A stretch of 44,730 bases of DNA from Schleiferilactobacillus perolens DSM 12744. GTDB taxonomy: Bacteria > Bacillota > Bacilli > Lactobacillales > Lactobacillaceae. The DNA lies in assembly GCF_001435585.1 (NCBI RefSeq), contig NZ_AZEC01000017.1:8213-52942 (forward strand), in the 5' to 3' direction. The notes under the pieces were generated by a model. It did no database searches, had not been told where the DNA came from, and saw only the letters and a list, made by a program, of their open reading frames with translations. This document shows, one piece after another, positions 34,731 through 43,942 of the stretch (position 1 is the stretch's first letter; every line of letters starts with the position of its first letter). The position numbers and the translations under genes were made by a program.

Positions 34731-34817
34731 AAAACGAGGGGTTGGGACAAAATCCTTCCTGATGGGCAGCTTTGGCACAGGCGCATCCGGGAAGATTTGG
34801 CCTCAACCCCTCGTTTT
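34731..34817. terminator. Long bidirectional terminator
   Basis: AAAACGAGGGGTTG pairs with CAACCCCTCGTTTT, with further internal pairing (GACAAAATC, TTCC/GGAA). T runs exist on both strands. It separates the convergent MgtC-like and DUF421 genes. The loop contains GCAGCTTTGGCACAGGC, similar to the end of the 170-bp element. Confidence 0.8.
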
Positions 34818-34835
34818 TGATATACGCGGAGTGAG

Positions 34836-35465
34836 TTAATATTGCGTGATTTGCAGCTGATTATCTTGATATATTGCCATGTACACATGGGACATTTCTA
34901 TATGGTGGGATTCTAGCTGGGTATCTAACCAGTCCCGGTCGCGGTGGATGATGTCTAAGGCATCTTCGTCTACCTGGCCGTCTAGGATCACAGGATAGTA
35001 CGCTGTTGGGTCGTTTTGTAAGGTCACGGTCAAAGTGCCGTTGGTCTCCAAGACGGCCCTTTTGACTTTCTCCAAGTTACTAGCCCCATGCTGGCGCAAC
35101 TGAAAGGCCAGTTCTTGGGCCGAAATACCAGCCCGGGTGGCAAAGTCGGTATCGATTTTGCCATTATGCACAATCGTGTGGGGCTGACCGATCAAGATGC
35201 GGCGGGCGAGGTTGTTGTGGTTGGCGAGGAAACGGGCGCCAAAGACGATGGTGCTCCAAATCAGCAGCACGATGAAAAATTGCAGCGTGGTGATACTCGG
35301 ATTGTAAAGAATTCCCCCGATGATTCCGCCCAAGACAAAGTTTTGCAGTTGATCAATAGCGTTAGAGGGCGCTAAGTTGCCGCGCCCGGCCAATGAAATT
35401 TGTAAAACGAAGGCCGCAAATCCCAGGGCCAATTTAACAAACAGTTCAAAATAATCGATATCCAT
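34836..35465 (-). CDS. DUF421/YetF-family membrane protein
   Basis: A 209-residue protein with three N-terminal transmembrane helices and a C-terminal soluble YetF-like domain. Family segments are LQNFVLGGIIGGILYNPSIT and QPHTIVHNGKIDTDFATRAGISAQELAFQLRQHG. The biochemical role of the family is not known. ATG at 35465 follows AAGGGG. It lies 12 bp downstream of the DUF3290 gene, and this pairing is usual in lactobacilli, indicating a shared complex or function. Confidence 0.88.
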   Translation of the reverse strand: MDIDYFELFVKLALGFAAFVLQISLAGRGNLAPSNAIDQLQNFVLGGIIGGILYNPSITTLQFFIVLLIWSTIVFGARFLANHNNLARRILIGQPHTIVHNGKIDTDFATRAGISAQELAFQLRQHGASNLEKVKRAVLETNGTLTVTLQNDPTAYYPVILDGQVDEDALDIIHRDRDWLDTQLESHHIEMSHVYMAIYQDNQLQITQY

Positions 35466-35477
35466 AATGGCGTCCCC

Positions 35478-35948
35478 TTATTCCTTGATTAATTGTATTT
35501 TGCGATTCAGTAACTTTGTTTTTGTCAGCGTGTAGCTGGTAATGGCGTTATCGTTGTTGAAGGTCACCTGATAATAATCACTGGCGACTTTGACCACCAA
35601 TCCGGCTCCCAGTGAAGTCTGATTGGCCGCAACTTGACTGGCCGTTACCTTCTTATCCTTGGCCACATGGCGCATGAATTCCATCATAACCAGGGAATTA
35701 TTATTGTTGCTATTGGTCAACTGGTAGTTATATTGCAGATCGCTGATCTGGATAGTGACGGACAATGCTGCAACCAGCAAGGACAGAATTAATAAATCCC
35801 GATTCCGAGCGTTATTCCGGTGGCGCAGATAGTTCAGTAACAGAATAATCGTGATGACTAAAACAATTCCGGTGATGATATAACCCACCCAGTCGAACTG
35901 GTTGCTGGTATGGTGGCCAAAATATCCATAGGTCCACATTTGTGTCAT
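35478..35948 (-). CDS. DUF3290-family membrane protein
   Basis: A 156-residue protein with two transmembrane helices near the N-terminus (about residues 20-40 and 53-70) and a C-terminal extracytoplasmic-like domain. The FGHHTSNQFDW N-terminus and the LGAGLVVKVASDYYQVTFNND region are typical of DUF3290. The start ATG follows GGAGGAAGT. It is the first gene of the two-gene operon with the DUF421 protein. Function is unknown. Confidence 0.88.
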   Translation of the reverse strand: MTQMWTYGYFGHHTSNQFDWVGYIITGIVLVITIILLLNYLRHRNNARNRDLLILSLLVAALSVTIQISDLQYNYQLTNSNNNNSLVMMEFMRHVAKDKKVTASQVAANQTSLGAGLVVKVASDYYQVTFNNDNAITSYTLTKTKLLNRKIQLIKE

Positions 35949-36146
35949 GTTTTACTTCCTCCAAACCTTAAGATAAGACTATTGTCGCCAATCTGATGGT
36001 GGAGTGCAAATAACATGTCAGGATTTTGTTTCGTATTCGCAAACGTTTCCTTGTGGGAATAAGAAATGATATAATAACAGTGAAATTGTTAATAAGTGAG
36101 CATAACAATATTGACATTTGGCCTTTCAGCAAGGGGGTAGAAGGCC

Positions 36147-39100
36147 GTGAGACGTAAACATACATACTTTTTACATTTCTTTGCGCTGTTATTGGTATTC
36201 GGGGGAATGCTTTTTGGTGTGTTACAAAATAACACAGTGCACGCCGATTCAGTGGCGCCAGAGTGGGCCCAGCAGGCAGTGGTGGGAACAGCGTATACCG
36301 CGGATGAGTTTATTGGGTTGCCGTCAAACAGTGCACCCGGAGATGGACGCCGGTGCACTGATGCAGGCGGTTAACGGGAGTCAATTCAGTCAAAACAACT
36401 TGGCCGCGCCAGCAGCGCCGTTAGCTGTGACGCCAGCAGCCACGCCAGGCGTCACATATTTGGATATTGCGCCCTCGGATAGTGGTAAGGCGTTTGCTTA
36501 TTTTGATACCGGCAGTACGGCGGTGCCAATCATTCCCGCGGGGGTGGCGTTTGATGGGGTAGCACCAGGAGGCCTTTTACCCACGAAAATCGCGGGGGAT
36601 GTTTACAATCTGACTAGCCCGGCGCGAACCATTGATCGGGGCAGTTTTACCGCCAATGAGTTAACCGGGCTTTCACTGAGTGATTTTGTTTGGCAGGCCT
36701 CATCGGATCTGAAACCGACGGATTTTAAACTCAGCTACAGTTGGGGGAGTGGGCAAACGCCTCCCAGTCTGACCCTGACTGTTGTCAATCCCGCCGCCTT
36801 GCCATATAACGGTAAAAAAGTGATTTTTAATGTCGCAAAAAATCAGAAGACGATGCAGATTACTTTTAATTTATGGCGACCAGAGATTACCCGAGCTTCC
36901 GCCGAATTGCCATTGGGTAACGATTTAAGTCTACGCTACATGTATGGTGTGTATCGATCAAATCAGGCAACGACCCACAGTAACTATGATTTGACCCAGT
37001 TAACCAACTCTATTGATGTACCTAATTTCAATTTGCTCAAGAATGGCTCTGCGGTTAATTCACTTTGGGAATCAGACTCGATGTTCCCAACCAACGCACC
37101 GGCAAGAAACAGCGTGACTGATTTTACCAACCTATATAGTTCTGGGGGCCTGGCAATCGGTTTTGCGCGCGCACCATGGCTTCCTTGGACGGGTAGTTCC
37201 AGCGGTTCTAAGCCACCGAGCGATAAATATTCACCGTTAATCCAGTTTGACGATATTAAACACATCCGAATGTATCCAGACAGTACCGATTCAAAGATTA
37301 TTCATCTAGAGTATGATGGCTACATCAAAAATACGTATTATCTGCAAATGCTTGGCATAAAAAACGGCCCTCTGGCTGTACATGTTCAAAGCCAGTTGCA
37401 GCCGAGTAGTGATGGTCGTCAGATGATGATGGGGGAACGCGTGACTAATATCAGTGGACAAGATTTAACTGGTATTTATTTTGGCCGTCAATTTGATGTA
37501 AAAATAGGGACCACGGACAATGCACCTTTGTATTATTCAGCTATTGCGCAGGACGGTCCCCGTCAAGGCAAACCTCAAGGCGTGTATTTCCGCTCCCCGA
37601 CTCTGGAATCACCCTATTCCATGCAATTTAACTTCAATAGCATCAACGGACCGGATAGTTGGAGCGGTACTCACTGGATGCAACTTTTCCAGCCAACCGT
37701 GGCAACATCTCCAGGTGATACATCCGCCCGGATAAATATGTATGTCACAGAAAATGGGCTCAACACGTATCAGTCAATGATTGGTGATATAGACGGTACC
37801 GGCGGCAACTATCCCGATGGCTATCCCGTCTTTGCCGGCCCAGAGGGTAAAGGTGACGCCGGCAAGGCCGATGCCAAGGCGGATGAAGTGATTTTTGGTA
37901 GTGGCGCTGTCACCGGCAGCGGCGTCCCGCCGGATGATTCTGCCATCATCATGAAGTGGTCTCCCAGCCAGGTAGGCTCATTCAAAGATGGCGAATCCTT
38001 CGACATGTCTTTCAACTCGGCGCTCAATATGGGAACGGCCCCCACCGTTCGGGCGGACAGCGATTACCAGCACATCCCGGCAGGATCATCCACCGCGGCC
38101 ATTCCGGGTGGTGTGTTTGACCTCAATAGTAATCGAGCGACGGTTTATTATCAGGTGGACGGCACTCCTGTGACCACCGGTAATGCCGCTAATATTGCCA
38201 ATAAGAAAGTCCTGTTCAATGCCCAGTATGCCACTAAGCCGCCGCATACGGACTATCTGGACTTTGCTGGGCAAATTACCGATCCCGCTGATCTTAAGCT
38301 GCTTACCGATGGCGGCCAGCACACCGTGTACATTTACGCCATTGATACCCCTGACAACAGTACGGTTGACGATCCGTACAAACAGGATGTGCCCTTAGTG
38401 TCCAACGTGGTGCAAGTCGCGGTAAATAAGCCGGCGAAAGCCAACATTCACTTGCTGGACGATACTGGCCAACTGCTTAGCTTGCAAAATACTGCGGGTG
38501 CGGCAGTGGCTAACCCGGTGGTAAAAACCGGTATTATGCCGGATCCATATAACTTTAACAATTTCGCCACCGGCAGTCCCAGCATTCTGGATACGGCGGC
38601 GGATAATCTCCAAGGGCACCCGCCCTTAACCGTCATCAGCGGCGCGACCCGGTACGATTTGGACCAATCTCGACTGCCCGGTAATGGTCAAGGAGAGCTG
38701 AGGTCTTCATCGGATACAATCGATATCAAGTACTATTACAAAAAGCATGCCGCCGGGCTAATCGCTATCACAGTGCCCCAGATTGATTTTGGCGAGCAGC
38801 CCCTCACCGTGCTTAGCGGAAACTATCCAATTGCCAAGATGACTGGGGAATTAACGGTCACTAATCAAACGACGACGAATAAGAACTTCCAAGTGGCGGC
38901 CCAGGCCACCAAGCCACTGACCAGCAGTACCGGTAAGATCTTAACCGATGCCCTCGGGTATCAGCGCACCAACGGCACCATTGATTCGCTGGCCGCTGGT
39001 ACGATCGTTTACGTCAACATAGATAACAGCACCAACACTTTCAATATTTCTAATACCTGGTGGAAAACCGGCAGCCCGCAGACGGGGGCCAACCAAATTG

Positions 39101-39198
39101 CTGGGCCGCGGTTGTTGATTACTGATGCCAACCGGTCTGCCATCAGTGTGGGCCAGTATACGGGTGAAATTACGTGGTTGGTGACTAACGGGCTGTAA
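36147..39198 (+). pseudogene. Frameshifted large secreted surface protein (WxL-like C-terminus)
   Basis: The first frame starts with GTG at 36147 after AAGGGGG and encodes a classic signal peptide (basic MRRKH, hydrophobic core, cleavage after VHA). It then runs into a different frame that continues for about 950 residues. The shift lies at a CCC run at 36336-36338: removing one C restores ...SNSAPEMDAGALMQ. The body is a beta-rich surface protein, and the C-terminal 150 residues (GLIAITVPQIDFGEQ...GEITWLVTNGL) resemble a WxL-type cell-wall binding domain, though the canonical proximal WxL is not clear. As written the body lacks a secretion signal. A sequencing error or phase variation is possible. 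Confidence 0.8.
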
Positions 39199-39202
39199 CA
39201 AA

Positions 39203-39250
39203 AGAGCGATTCAATCAATTTTCCATAAAGGAAGTGATTGAATCGCTCTA
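39203..39250. terminator. Bidirectional terminator
   Basis: A perfect 15-bp stem AGAGCGATTCAATCA/TGATTGAATCGCTCT separates the convergent surface-protein and SemiSWEET genes and is followed by an AT-rich run. Confidence 0.85.
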
Positions 39251-39262
39251 TTATTTTAATTG

Positions 39263-39568
39263 TTAGTGGATATAGACAGTTACCACGGTCACCAAGCCAA
39301 AGACGATGCCGGGCAAGTTGGAAATAATGACCGGCCAATCCTTGTACGTCTTAAACCAGCCATAAGCCACCCACAAGCAGGCGTTGATCATAGCCACGAG
39401 GGGTTGGATTGGAGAGACGGGATTACCCGAAAAGTTGGCAATAATCTGAGGAATGTAAGAGACATACATGGAAATACAAGTGATGGTCGCAACCTTACTC
39501 AAAAGTTTGAGCCGTTTGACTCGTTTGGGATCAACATTCTTAGGATATTCACCGGTATCGTAGCGCAT
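39263..39568 (-). CDS. SemiSWEET-type sugar transporter
   Basis: A protein of about 101 residues with three transmembrane helices, the size of a SemiSWEET half-transporter that dimerises. The PQ-loop motif appears as SYIPQIIANFSGNPVSPIQPLVAMINACLWVAYG, with the characteristic PQ and later WVAYGWFK segments. It probably facilitates passive sugar movement. ATG at 39568 follows AAAGGAG; a TTG two codons earlier is less likely. It is monocistronic. Confidence 0.9.
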   Translation of the reverse strand: MRYDTGEYPKNVDPKRVKRLKLLSKVATITCISMYVSYIPQIIANFSGNPVSPIQPLVAMINACLWVAYGWFKTYKDWPVIISNLPGIVFGLVTVVTVYIH

Positions 39569-39631
39569 AAACAAAACTCCTTTCCTTTAAGGGTATCATT
39601 GATGGAAAAATGGCACAAGGAAAGCGTTGAC

Positions 39632-39668
39632 GCAAAAAGCAGGACCATCAAGCCCTGCTTTTTGCAAT
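39632..39668 (-). terminator. Intrinsic terminator of the acetolactate synthase gene
   Basis: GCAAAAAGCAGG pairs with CCTGCTTTTTGC on the minus strand, beginning about 20 bp after the stop codon. The A/T-rich stem arms provide a T run on either strand. Confidence 0.75.
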
Positions 39669-39686
39669 TAAATTATGAGGGATATT

Positions 39687-41330
39687 TTAAAGAGAAATCG
39701 TGACCTTGCCCAATTTATTGATTAGTTTCATGTTTTCACGATAGTCGACCGGCGCGATGATGACATTCACACCGTTATCCTTGGTCATGCTGTCGCGCAG
39801 AGATGAAACCAGATCGCTGCGGCTTGTCACCTGATGAGCGTTGGCGCCAAATGAAGATACGTATTGGATGAAATCAGGATTATTGAAATCGACCTCAGAA
39901 TGGTGGCCCATTTCCATATCCATCTTCCACTTGATCAACCCATAGGCCTTATCGACCCATAACAGGATGGTCATCGGTACATGGTAGCGAACGGCGGTTT
40001 CCAGTTCCTGTGAGTTCATCATGAAGCTGCCATCGCCCATAACAGATAGAATATGCTTATTCGGTTCAGCCAACTTGGCACCAATCGCTCCGGGTAAAGT
40101 CCAGGACATAGTGGACAAGCCGTTGTCGATCAGACAAGTGTTTGGCGCGTAAGTGGGATACAGGCGAGCCATCCACATCTTCAAGGCGCCGGTATCGACT
40201 AAGACGACCCCTTGATCATCGACGGCTTCACGGGTCGCACTGACGATTTGTTGCGGGGTCAAAGGCGCATCACTGTCTGCAGCACCCTGAGCCAGTTCAT
40301 TAGTGACGGCTTGCTTGATTGCGGGTTGTAAGGCAGGTGCCTGATAACCTGCTAAAGCCTTAGTCAATGCGGGAATACTTTCCTTTAATGTCGCCACAAT
40401 ATTAATCTTCACGGGATAATGTTCATCAGTATCCTCAGTGAAAGTGTTCAAGTGGATAATCGGTGTTTTACCCTCTGGATTAATCTTGACGGGATTAAAT
40501 TCAGACAGACCATAACCAATCGAAATAATCAGATCTGCTTGGTCAAATGCAAAGTTTTCATAGTCATGCGCCATGAAGCCGACGACACCCAAGGCATAAG
40601 GGGAACGGTCGTCCACGACGCCTTTCCCCATGAAGGTGGTGGCGACGGGGAGATGGGTCGCATCCATTAACTGGCGCATGGCGTCACAGGCATGGCCGCG
40701 GATAATCCCGTTACCGGCCAATACCACCGGGTGTTTAGCTTGGCGAATGGCCTGAGCCGCGGCATTGATTTCTTCGGTGCGGGGCGCATTATTTTCAGCA
40801 GGCATCGGATTGGCAATCAATTGTTTGCCGGTATCCTGTTCTTCCACATCCTGAGGAATTCCCACATAAACCGGCCCCGGCCGACCATTGACGGCCTTAT
40901 CATAGGCCTTGGTAATCACTTCAGAAGTAGATTGGGCAGTGTAAATGTTGGTGGACCACTTGGTGATCGGTTGGAACATGGCGCGCAGATCGATCACTTG
41001 ATGGGATTCCTTATAAATGCGGTTCAAACCACCCTGAGCGGTAATGGCAATCAGCGGGGTAGAGTTAGTTTGGGCATCGGCCACCCCTAATAGCAGGTTG
41101 ATGGCGCCTGGTCCCAATGTGGCAGTGGCCACACCGGGTTGGCCAGTCAAGCGACCGTAAACTTCCGCCATGAAGGAAGCCCCTTGTTCGTGACGGACCA
41201 AAATGAATTGAATTTTATCAGATTGATTGATGGCATCCACGAGATGGATGTTTTCTTCGCCGGGAATACCGAAGACGTATTTGACGTTCCGGTTCTCCAG
41301 TACTTTAACGATTTGTTTCGCAGTTTCCAT
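39687..41330 (-). CDS. alsS: Acetolactate synthase, catabolic-type (TPP-dependent)
   Basis: A 547-residue thiamine diphosphate enzyme that condenses two pyruvates to acetolactate, the first step to acetoin and diacetyl. The catalytic Glu48 is in RHEQGASFMAEVYGR, and the TPP/Mg2+ motif is GDGSFMMNSQELETAVR...N. Residues such as GPGAINLLLGVADAQ and RPGPVYVGIPQDV are typical. The length and lack of a regulatory-subunit gene fit the catabolic enzyme rather than IlvB, though other TPP decarboxylases of this family cannot be fully excluded. ATG follows GGAGGT. It is downstream of an AEC carrier gene in the same operon, 18 bp apart. Confidence 0.9.
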   Translation of the reverse strand: METAKQIVKVLENRNVKYVFGIPGEENIHLVDAINQSDKIQFILVRHEQGASFMAEVYGRLTGQPGVATATLGPGAINLLLGVADAQTNSTPLIAITAQGGLNRIYKESHQVIDLRAMFQPITKWSTNIYTAQSTSEVITKAYDKAVNGRPGPVYVGIPQDVEEQDTGKQLIANPMPAENNAPRTEEINAAAQAIRQAKHPVVLAGNGIIRGHACDAMRQLMDATHLPVATTFMGKGVVDDRSPYALGVVGFMAHDYENFAFDQADLIISIGYGLSEFNPVKINPEGKTPIIHLNTFTEDTDEHYPVKINIVATLKESIPALTKALAGYQAPALQPAIKQAVTNELAQGAADSDAPLTPQQIVSATREAVDDQGVVLVDTGALKMWMARLYPTYAPNTCLIDNGLSTMSWTLPGAIGAKLAEPNKHILSVMGDGSFMMNSQELETAVRYHVPMTILLWVDKAYGLIKWKMDMEMGHHSEVDFNNPDFIQYVSSFGANAHQVTSRSDLVSSLRDSMTKDNGVNVIIAPVDYRENMKLINKLGKVTISL

Positions 41331-41348
41331 TTAAAGACCTCCAAAAAC

Positions 41349-42272
41349 TTAAATACTGCGGACGACGATTATGAAGCCCATCGTGACCACGGAAAGAATG
41401 GTGCTCAGAAACAAAGTGGACGCCATTTCTTGCTCGGCCGTATGATATTGGCTGGCAAAAATCGTGGCAATGGCGGCGGTGGGGATACTAATCGCCATGA
41501 GGGACATGTTCAAAATTGATGTAGGCGTATGCGCCGCTAACATAATGACGAACATGACTGCGGGTAAGACGATGTCCTTAGCCAAAGAGTTGACCCAGAC
41601 GGGCAGAGACAGTTTTGGCTGTTTGGTGAATAAAATGATCCCGGAAGAGAAGAGGGCCAAACCGCCGGTTGCACTGCCGAGGACGGTGAAGTTCTTGGCC
41701 CACGCCGGTGACAACTGACCACCGCACAATACGATGATAAAGGCTAGGATTGGCGCCCAGACCACCGGTTTCTTGATAGCGCCTAACAGATTTGCTCCCA
41801 CGGAAGTATGCTGCTGACTGGCCGTGGAAAGCATGATCACAGTAACGGGGACTTGCACAATATTCATGATCAAGCCGCCCAATGAGATCAGCAAGGCACT
41901 TTCACTGGGGAAAAGTGACCCCAGAATGGTCGGCCCCACGAATGGGATGGCCGGCCCGGCAATCGCCATTGCCCGCAGCGCGGCTAAAGCCGTGGATTGA
42001 TGTAACAGAAACCGGGCAATGAGCACGACGACCAGATAGCCGCCAACCATGGCGACTAAGAGCCAACCAGCCACGGCTAAGTGGGAAAAGATAGACGCCC
42101 GCTGGGTGGTCATAATGCCGCCGAATAAACTTAACGGCAAGGTGTAGTTCATAACTAATTTATTTAAACTGCCCGCCTGCTGCTCCCCGAAGTCTTTCCG
42201 CCAACCGGCGAAGAATCCAAGAAACAGAGTGACCACAATGGGCAGCAAAGAGCTGATTAATGCCTCAGCCAA
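41349..42272 (-). CDS. AEC-family carrier, malate-permease-like (paralog 1)
   Basis: A 307-residue membrane protein with about ten helices of the auxin efflux carrier family, which includes MleP-type malate permeases. Typical segments are LVMNYTLPLSLFGGI near the N-terminus and ILAFIIVLCGGQLSPAWAKNF. It is the first gene of an operon with acetolactate synthase, suggesting transport of an organic acid feeding or relieving pyruvate metabolism. The start is TTG at 42272; the GGAGAT spacing equals that of the ATG-started paralog at 43843. Two GTTG-N6-CAAC boxes overlap its promoter. Confidence 0.88.
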   Translation of the reverse strand: MAEALISSLLPIVVTLFLGFFAGWRKDFGEQQAGSLNKLVMNYTLPLSLFGGIMTTQRASIFSHLAVAGWLLVAMVGGYLVVVLIARFLLHQSTALAALRAMAIAGPAIPFVGPTILGSLFPSESALLISLGGLIMNIVQVPVTVIMLSTASQQHTSVGANLLGAIKKPVVWAPILAFIIVLCGGQLSPAWAKNFTVLGSATGGLALFSSGIILFTKQPKLSLPVWVNSLAKDIVLPAVMFVIMLAAHTPTSILNMSLMAISIPTAAIATIFASQYHTAEQEMASTLFLSTILSVVTMGFIIVVRSI

Positions 42273-42319
42273 TGGATCAGGTCATCTCCTAAAAATTAAT
42301 GTCCTATAGAACACTTAAT

Positions 42320-42361
42320 GTTGACAATACAACAATAGAACAGAGACGTTGCATTGTCAAC
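42320..42361. promoter_or_regulatory. Palindromic operator pair and promoter in the divergent region
   Basis: GTTGACAATACAAC (42320-42333) and GTTGCATTGTCAAC (42348-42361) are inverted copies matching at 13 of 14 positions. Each also has the palindrome GTTG-N6-CAAC. On the minus strand the second provides a perfect -35 TTGACA, followed at 17 bp by TATTGT, a plausible promoter for the AEC-alsS operon. It is a likely binding site for the divergent MarR protein. Confidence 0.65.
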
Positions 42362-42439
42362 ACCCATCAGTTAAACTTGCTCAATAAAGCGGTTAATGCC
42401 TACAATAAAGGTGAGATTGAGATGATGGGAGTGAAAGCA

Positions 42440-42874
42440 ATGGCACGTAACACATTTCCGGGCGATATTGCCCAGGCGTTTTCGGTGATTCACCGAGCGT
42501 TTTTACGGGACACCAAGCAGCAGTATGACCAACTGGGCTTGAATCCCACCAGTGCGTACATTTTGTTATACCTGGCTCAACATGGTCCCAGCACCCAATC
42601 TACCTTGGCCCATGCTTTGATTATTGATAAAGGCCAAATTACCCGGGAAACTAAAAAATTGGCGTCTCTTGGCTTTCTGACCAAAGCCGTATCGCCCACG
42701 AACCGCACTGCCAATATTGTGACTATCACGGCGACAGGGAAGAAGTTACTGCCCACTATCATCGCTATTCGGAATCACTGGTGGGAAGAGCGGCTAGCTC
42801 AAAATAACTTGGAACCCACCGCACCTTTTGTGACTAGTATCCAGAAAATTCAAGACGAACTCACGCAGCACTAA
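42440..42874 (+). CDS. MarR-family regulator of the AEC/alsS locus
   Basis: A winged-helix regulator of about 144 residues. The DNA-binding region is STQSTLAHALIIDKGQITRETKKLASLGFLTKAVSPTNRTANIVTITATGKKLL, with the usual wing after the recognition helix. It is divergent from the AEC-alsS operon and lies tail-to-tail with the second AEC gene, so it is well placed to control both. ATG at 42440 follows GGGAGTG; ATG 42422 after GGTGAG is an alternative. The long frame upstream is judged non-coding because it covers the operator region. Confidence 0.88.
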   Translation: MARNTFPGDIAQAFSVIHRAFLRDTKQQYDQLGLNPTSAYILLYLAQHGPSTQSTLAHALIIDKGQITRETKKLASLGFLTKAVSPTNRTANIVTITATGKKLLPTIIAIRNHWWEERLAQNNLEPTAPFVTSIQKIQDELTQH

Positions 42875-42908
42875 AAAAAACGAGAGACACAAGCCTCTCG
42901 TTTTTTTT
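42873..42908. terminator. Bidirectional terminator
   Basis: AAAAAAAACGAGAG pairs with CTCTCGTTTTTTTT around a short loop. It serves the convergent MarR and second AEC genes. Confidence 0.92.
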
Positions 42909-42919
42909 AGTGCTGCGGA

Positions 42920-43843
42920 TTAGATATTGCGCATGATAATAATGAAGCCCATGGTGAAGACCGACAGCACTGTGCTCAGGAACAGGCTCGACGCCATCTC
43001 CTGCTCAGCCTTGTGGTACTGACTAGCTAAAATCGTGCCAATCGCGCCGGTGGGAATACTAATTGCCATCAACGACATATTGAGAATATGGGTCGGTGTA
43101 TGGGCCCACACCATCAAGCCGAACATAATGAGCGGTAAAAAGATATTTTTACTCAGCGTATTGATCCAAACCGGCAAGGAGAGAATCGGTTTTCTAGAGA
43201 ACAGAATGACCCCAGAAGCGAAGAGGGCCAGGCCGCCGGTGGCGCTGCCCAAGACAGTGAAGTTCTTGGCCCAGGCAGGGGAAAGTTGACCGCCGCACAG
43301 AACAATGATGAAGGCTAGAATCGGGGCCCACACCACCGGTTTCTTGACGGCTGCCAGTAAATTCTCCCCAATCGACGCCTGCTCATGCGCACTGCCGCTG
43401 AGCAAAATAACACTGATCGGAACTTGGATCACATTGATAATTAGCGCACCCAGGGAAATGAGTAGGGCACTTTGCGTGGGAAATAGCGATCCGAGAATCG
43501 TGGGGCCGACAAACGGCACGGCCGAACTGGCCACCGCCAGGGAACGCAGCGTCGAGATGGCGATGTCCTGGTGCAGGATGAAATGAGCGATGAATAGAGC
43601 AGCCAGATAACCGCCCACCATGGCCAACAACAGCCACCCGGCGACGGCTAAATGGGAAAAGATAGTAGCCCGCGGAGTAGTCATGATCCCGCCAAACAAA
43701 CTTAACGGTAAGGTGTAGGTCATGACCAGTTTGTTGATGCCGTCCGCCTGTTGTTCTGTAAAGTCCTTGTGCCACGCCGCAAAGCAACCGATGAATAATG
43801 TGACCACAATCGGCAGCAGGGCGCTGATCAGTGTTTCTGCCAT
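42920..43843 (-). CDS. AEC-family carrier, malate-permease-like (paralog 2)
   Basis: A 307-residue protein highly similar over its whole length to the carrier at 41349, with identical blocks such as VVWAPILAFIIVLCGGQLSPAWAKNFTVLGSATGGLALF. Differences concentrate in the loops and N-terminal half. ATG at 43843 follows GGGAGAT. It is monocistronic. The two genes come from a duplication around the MarR gene. Whether they differ in substrate is not visible. Confidence 0.9.
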   Translation of the reverse strand: MAETLISALLPIVVTLFIGCFAAWHKDFTEQQADGINKLVMTYTLPLSLFGGIMTTPRATIFSHLAVAGWLLLAMVGGYLAALFIAHFILHQDIAISTLRSLAVASSAVPFVGPTILGSLFPTQSALLISLGALIINVIQVPISVILLSGSAHEQASIGENLLAAVKKPVVWAPILAFIIVLCGGQLSPAWAKNFTVLGSATGGLALFASGVILFSRKPILSLPVWINTLSKNIFLPLIMFGLMVWAHTPTHILNMSLMAISIPTGAIGTILASQYHKAEQEMASSLFLSTVLSVFTMGFIIIMRNI

Positions 43844-43903
43844 GTTCTCTGAGCATCTCCCAAAATTTTTTCAGCAAATGAGTGCAAAAATATGTAACAC
43901 CCT

Positions 43904-43934
43904 GACTTTAGGAGTAAAACGTTGCTCTGTCAAC
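43904..43934 (-). promoter_or_regulatory. Promoter and operator box of the second AEC gene
   Basis: GTTGCTCTGTCAAC (43921-43934) has the same GTTG-N6-CAAC form as the sites at 42320 and 42348. On the minus strand it supplies TTGACA, followed 17 bp later by TAAAGT. This indicates common control of the two carriers. Confidence 0.55.
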
Positions 43935-43942
43935 ATTGGCGG

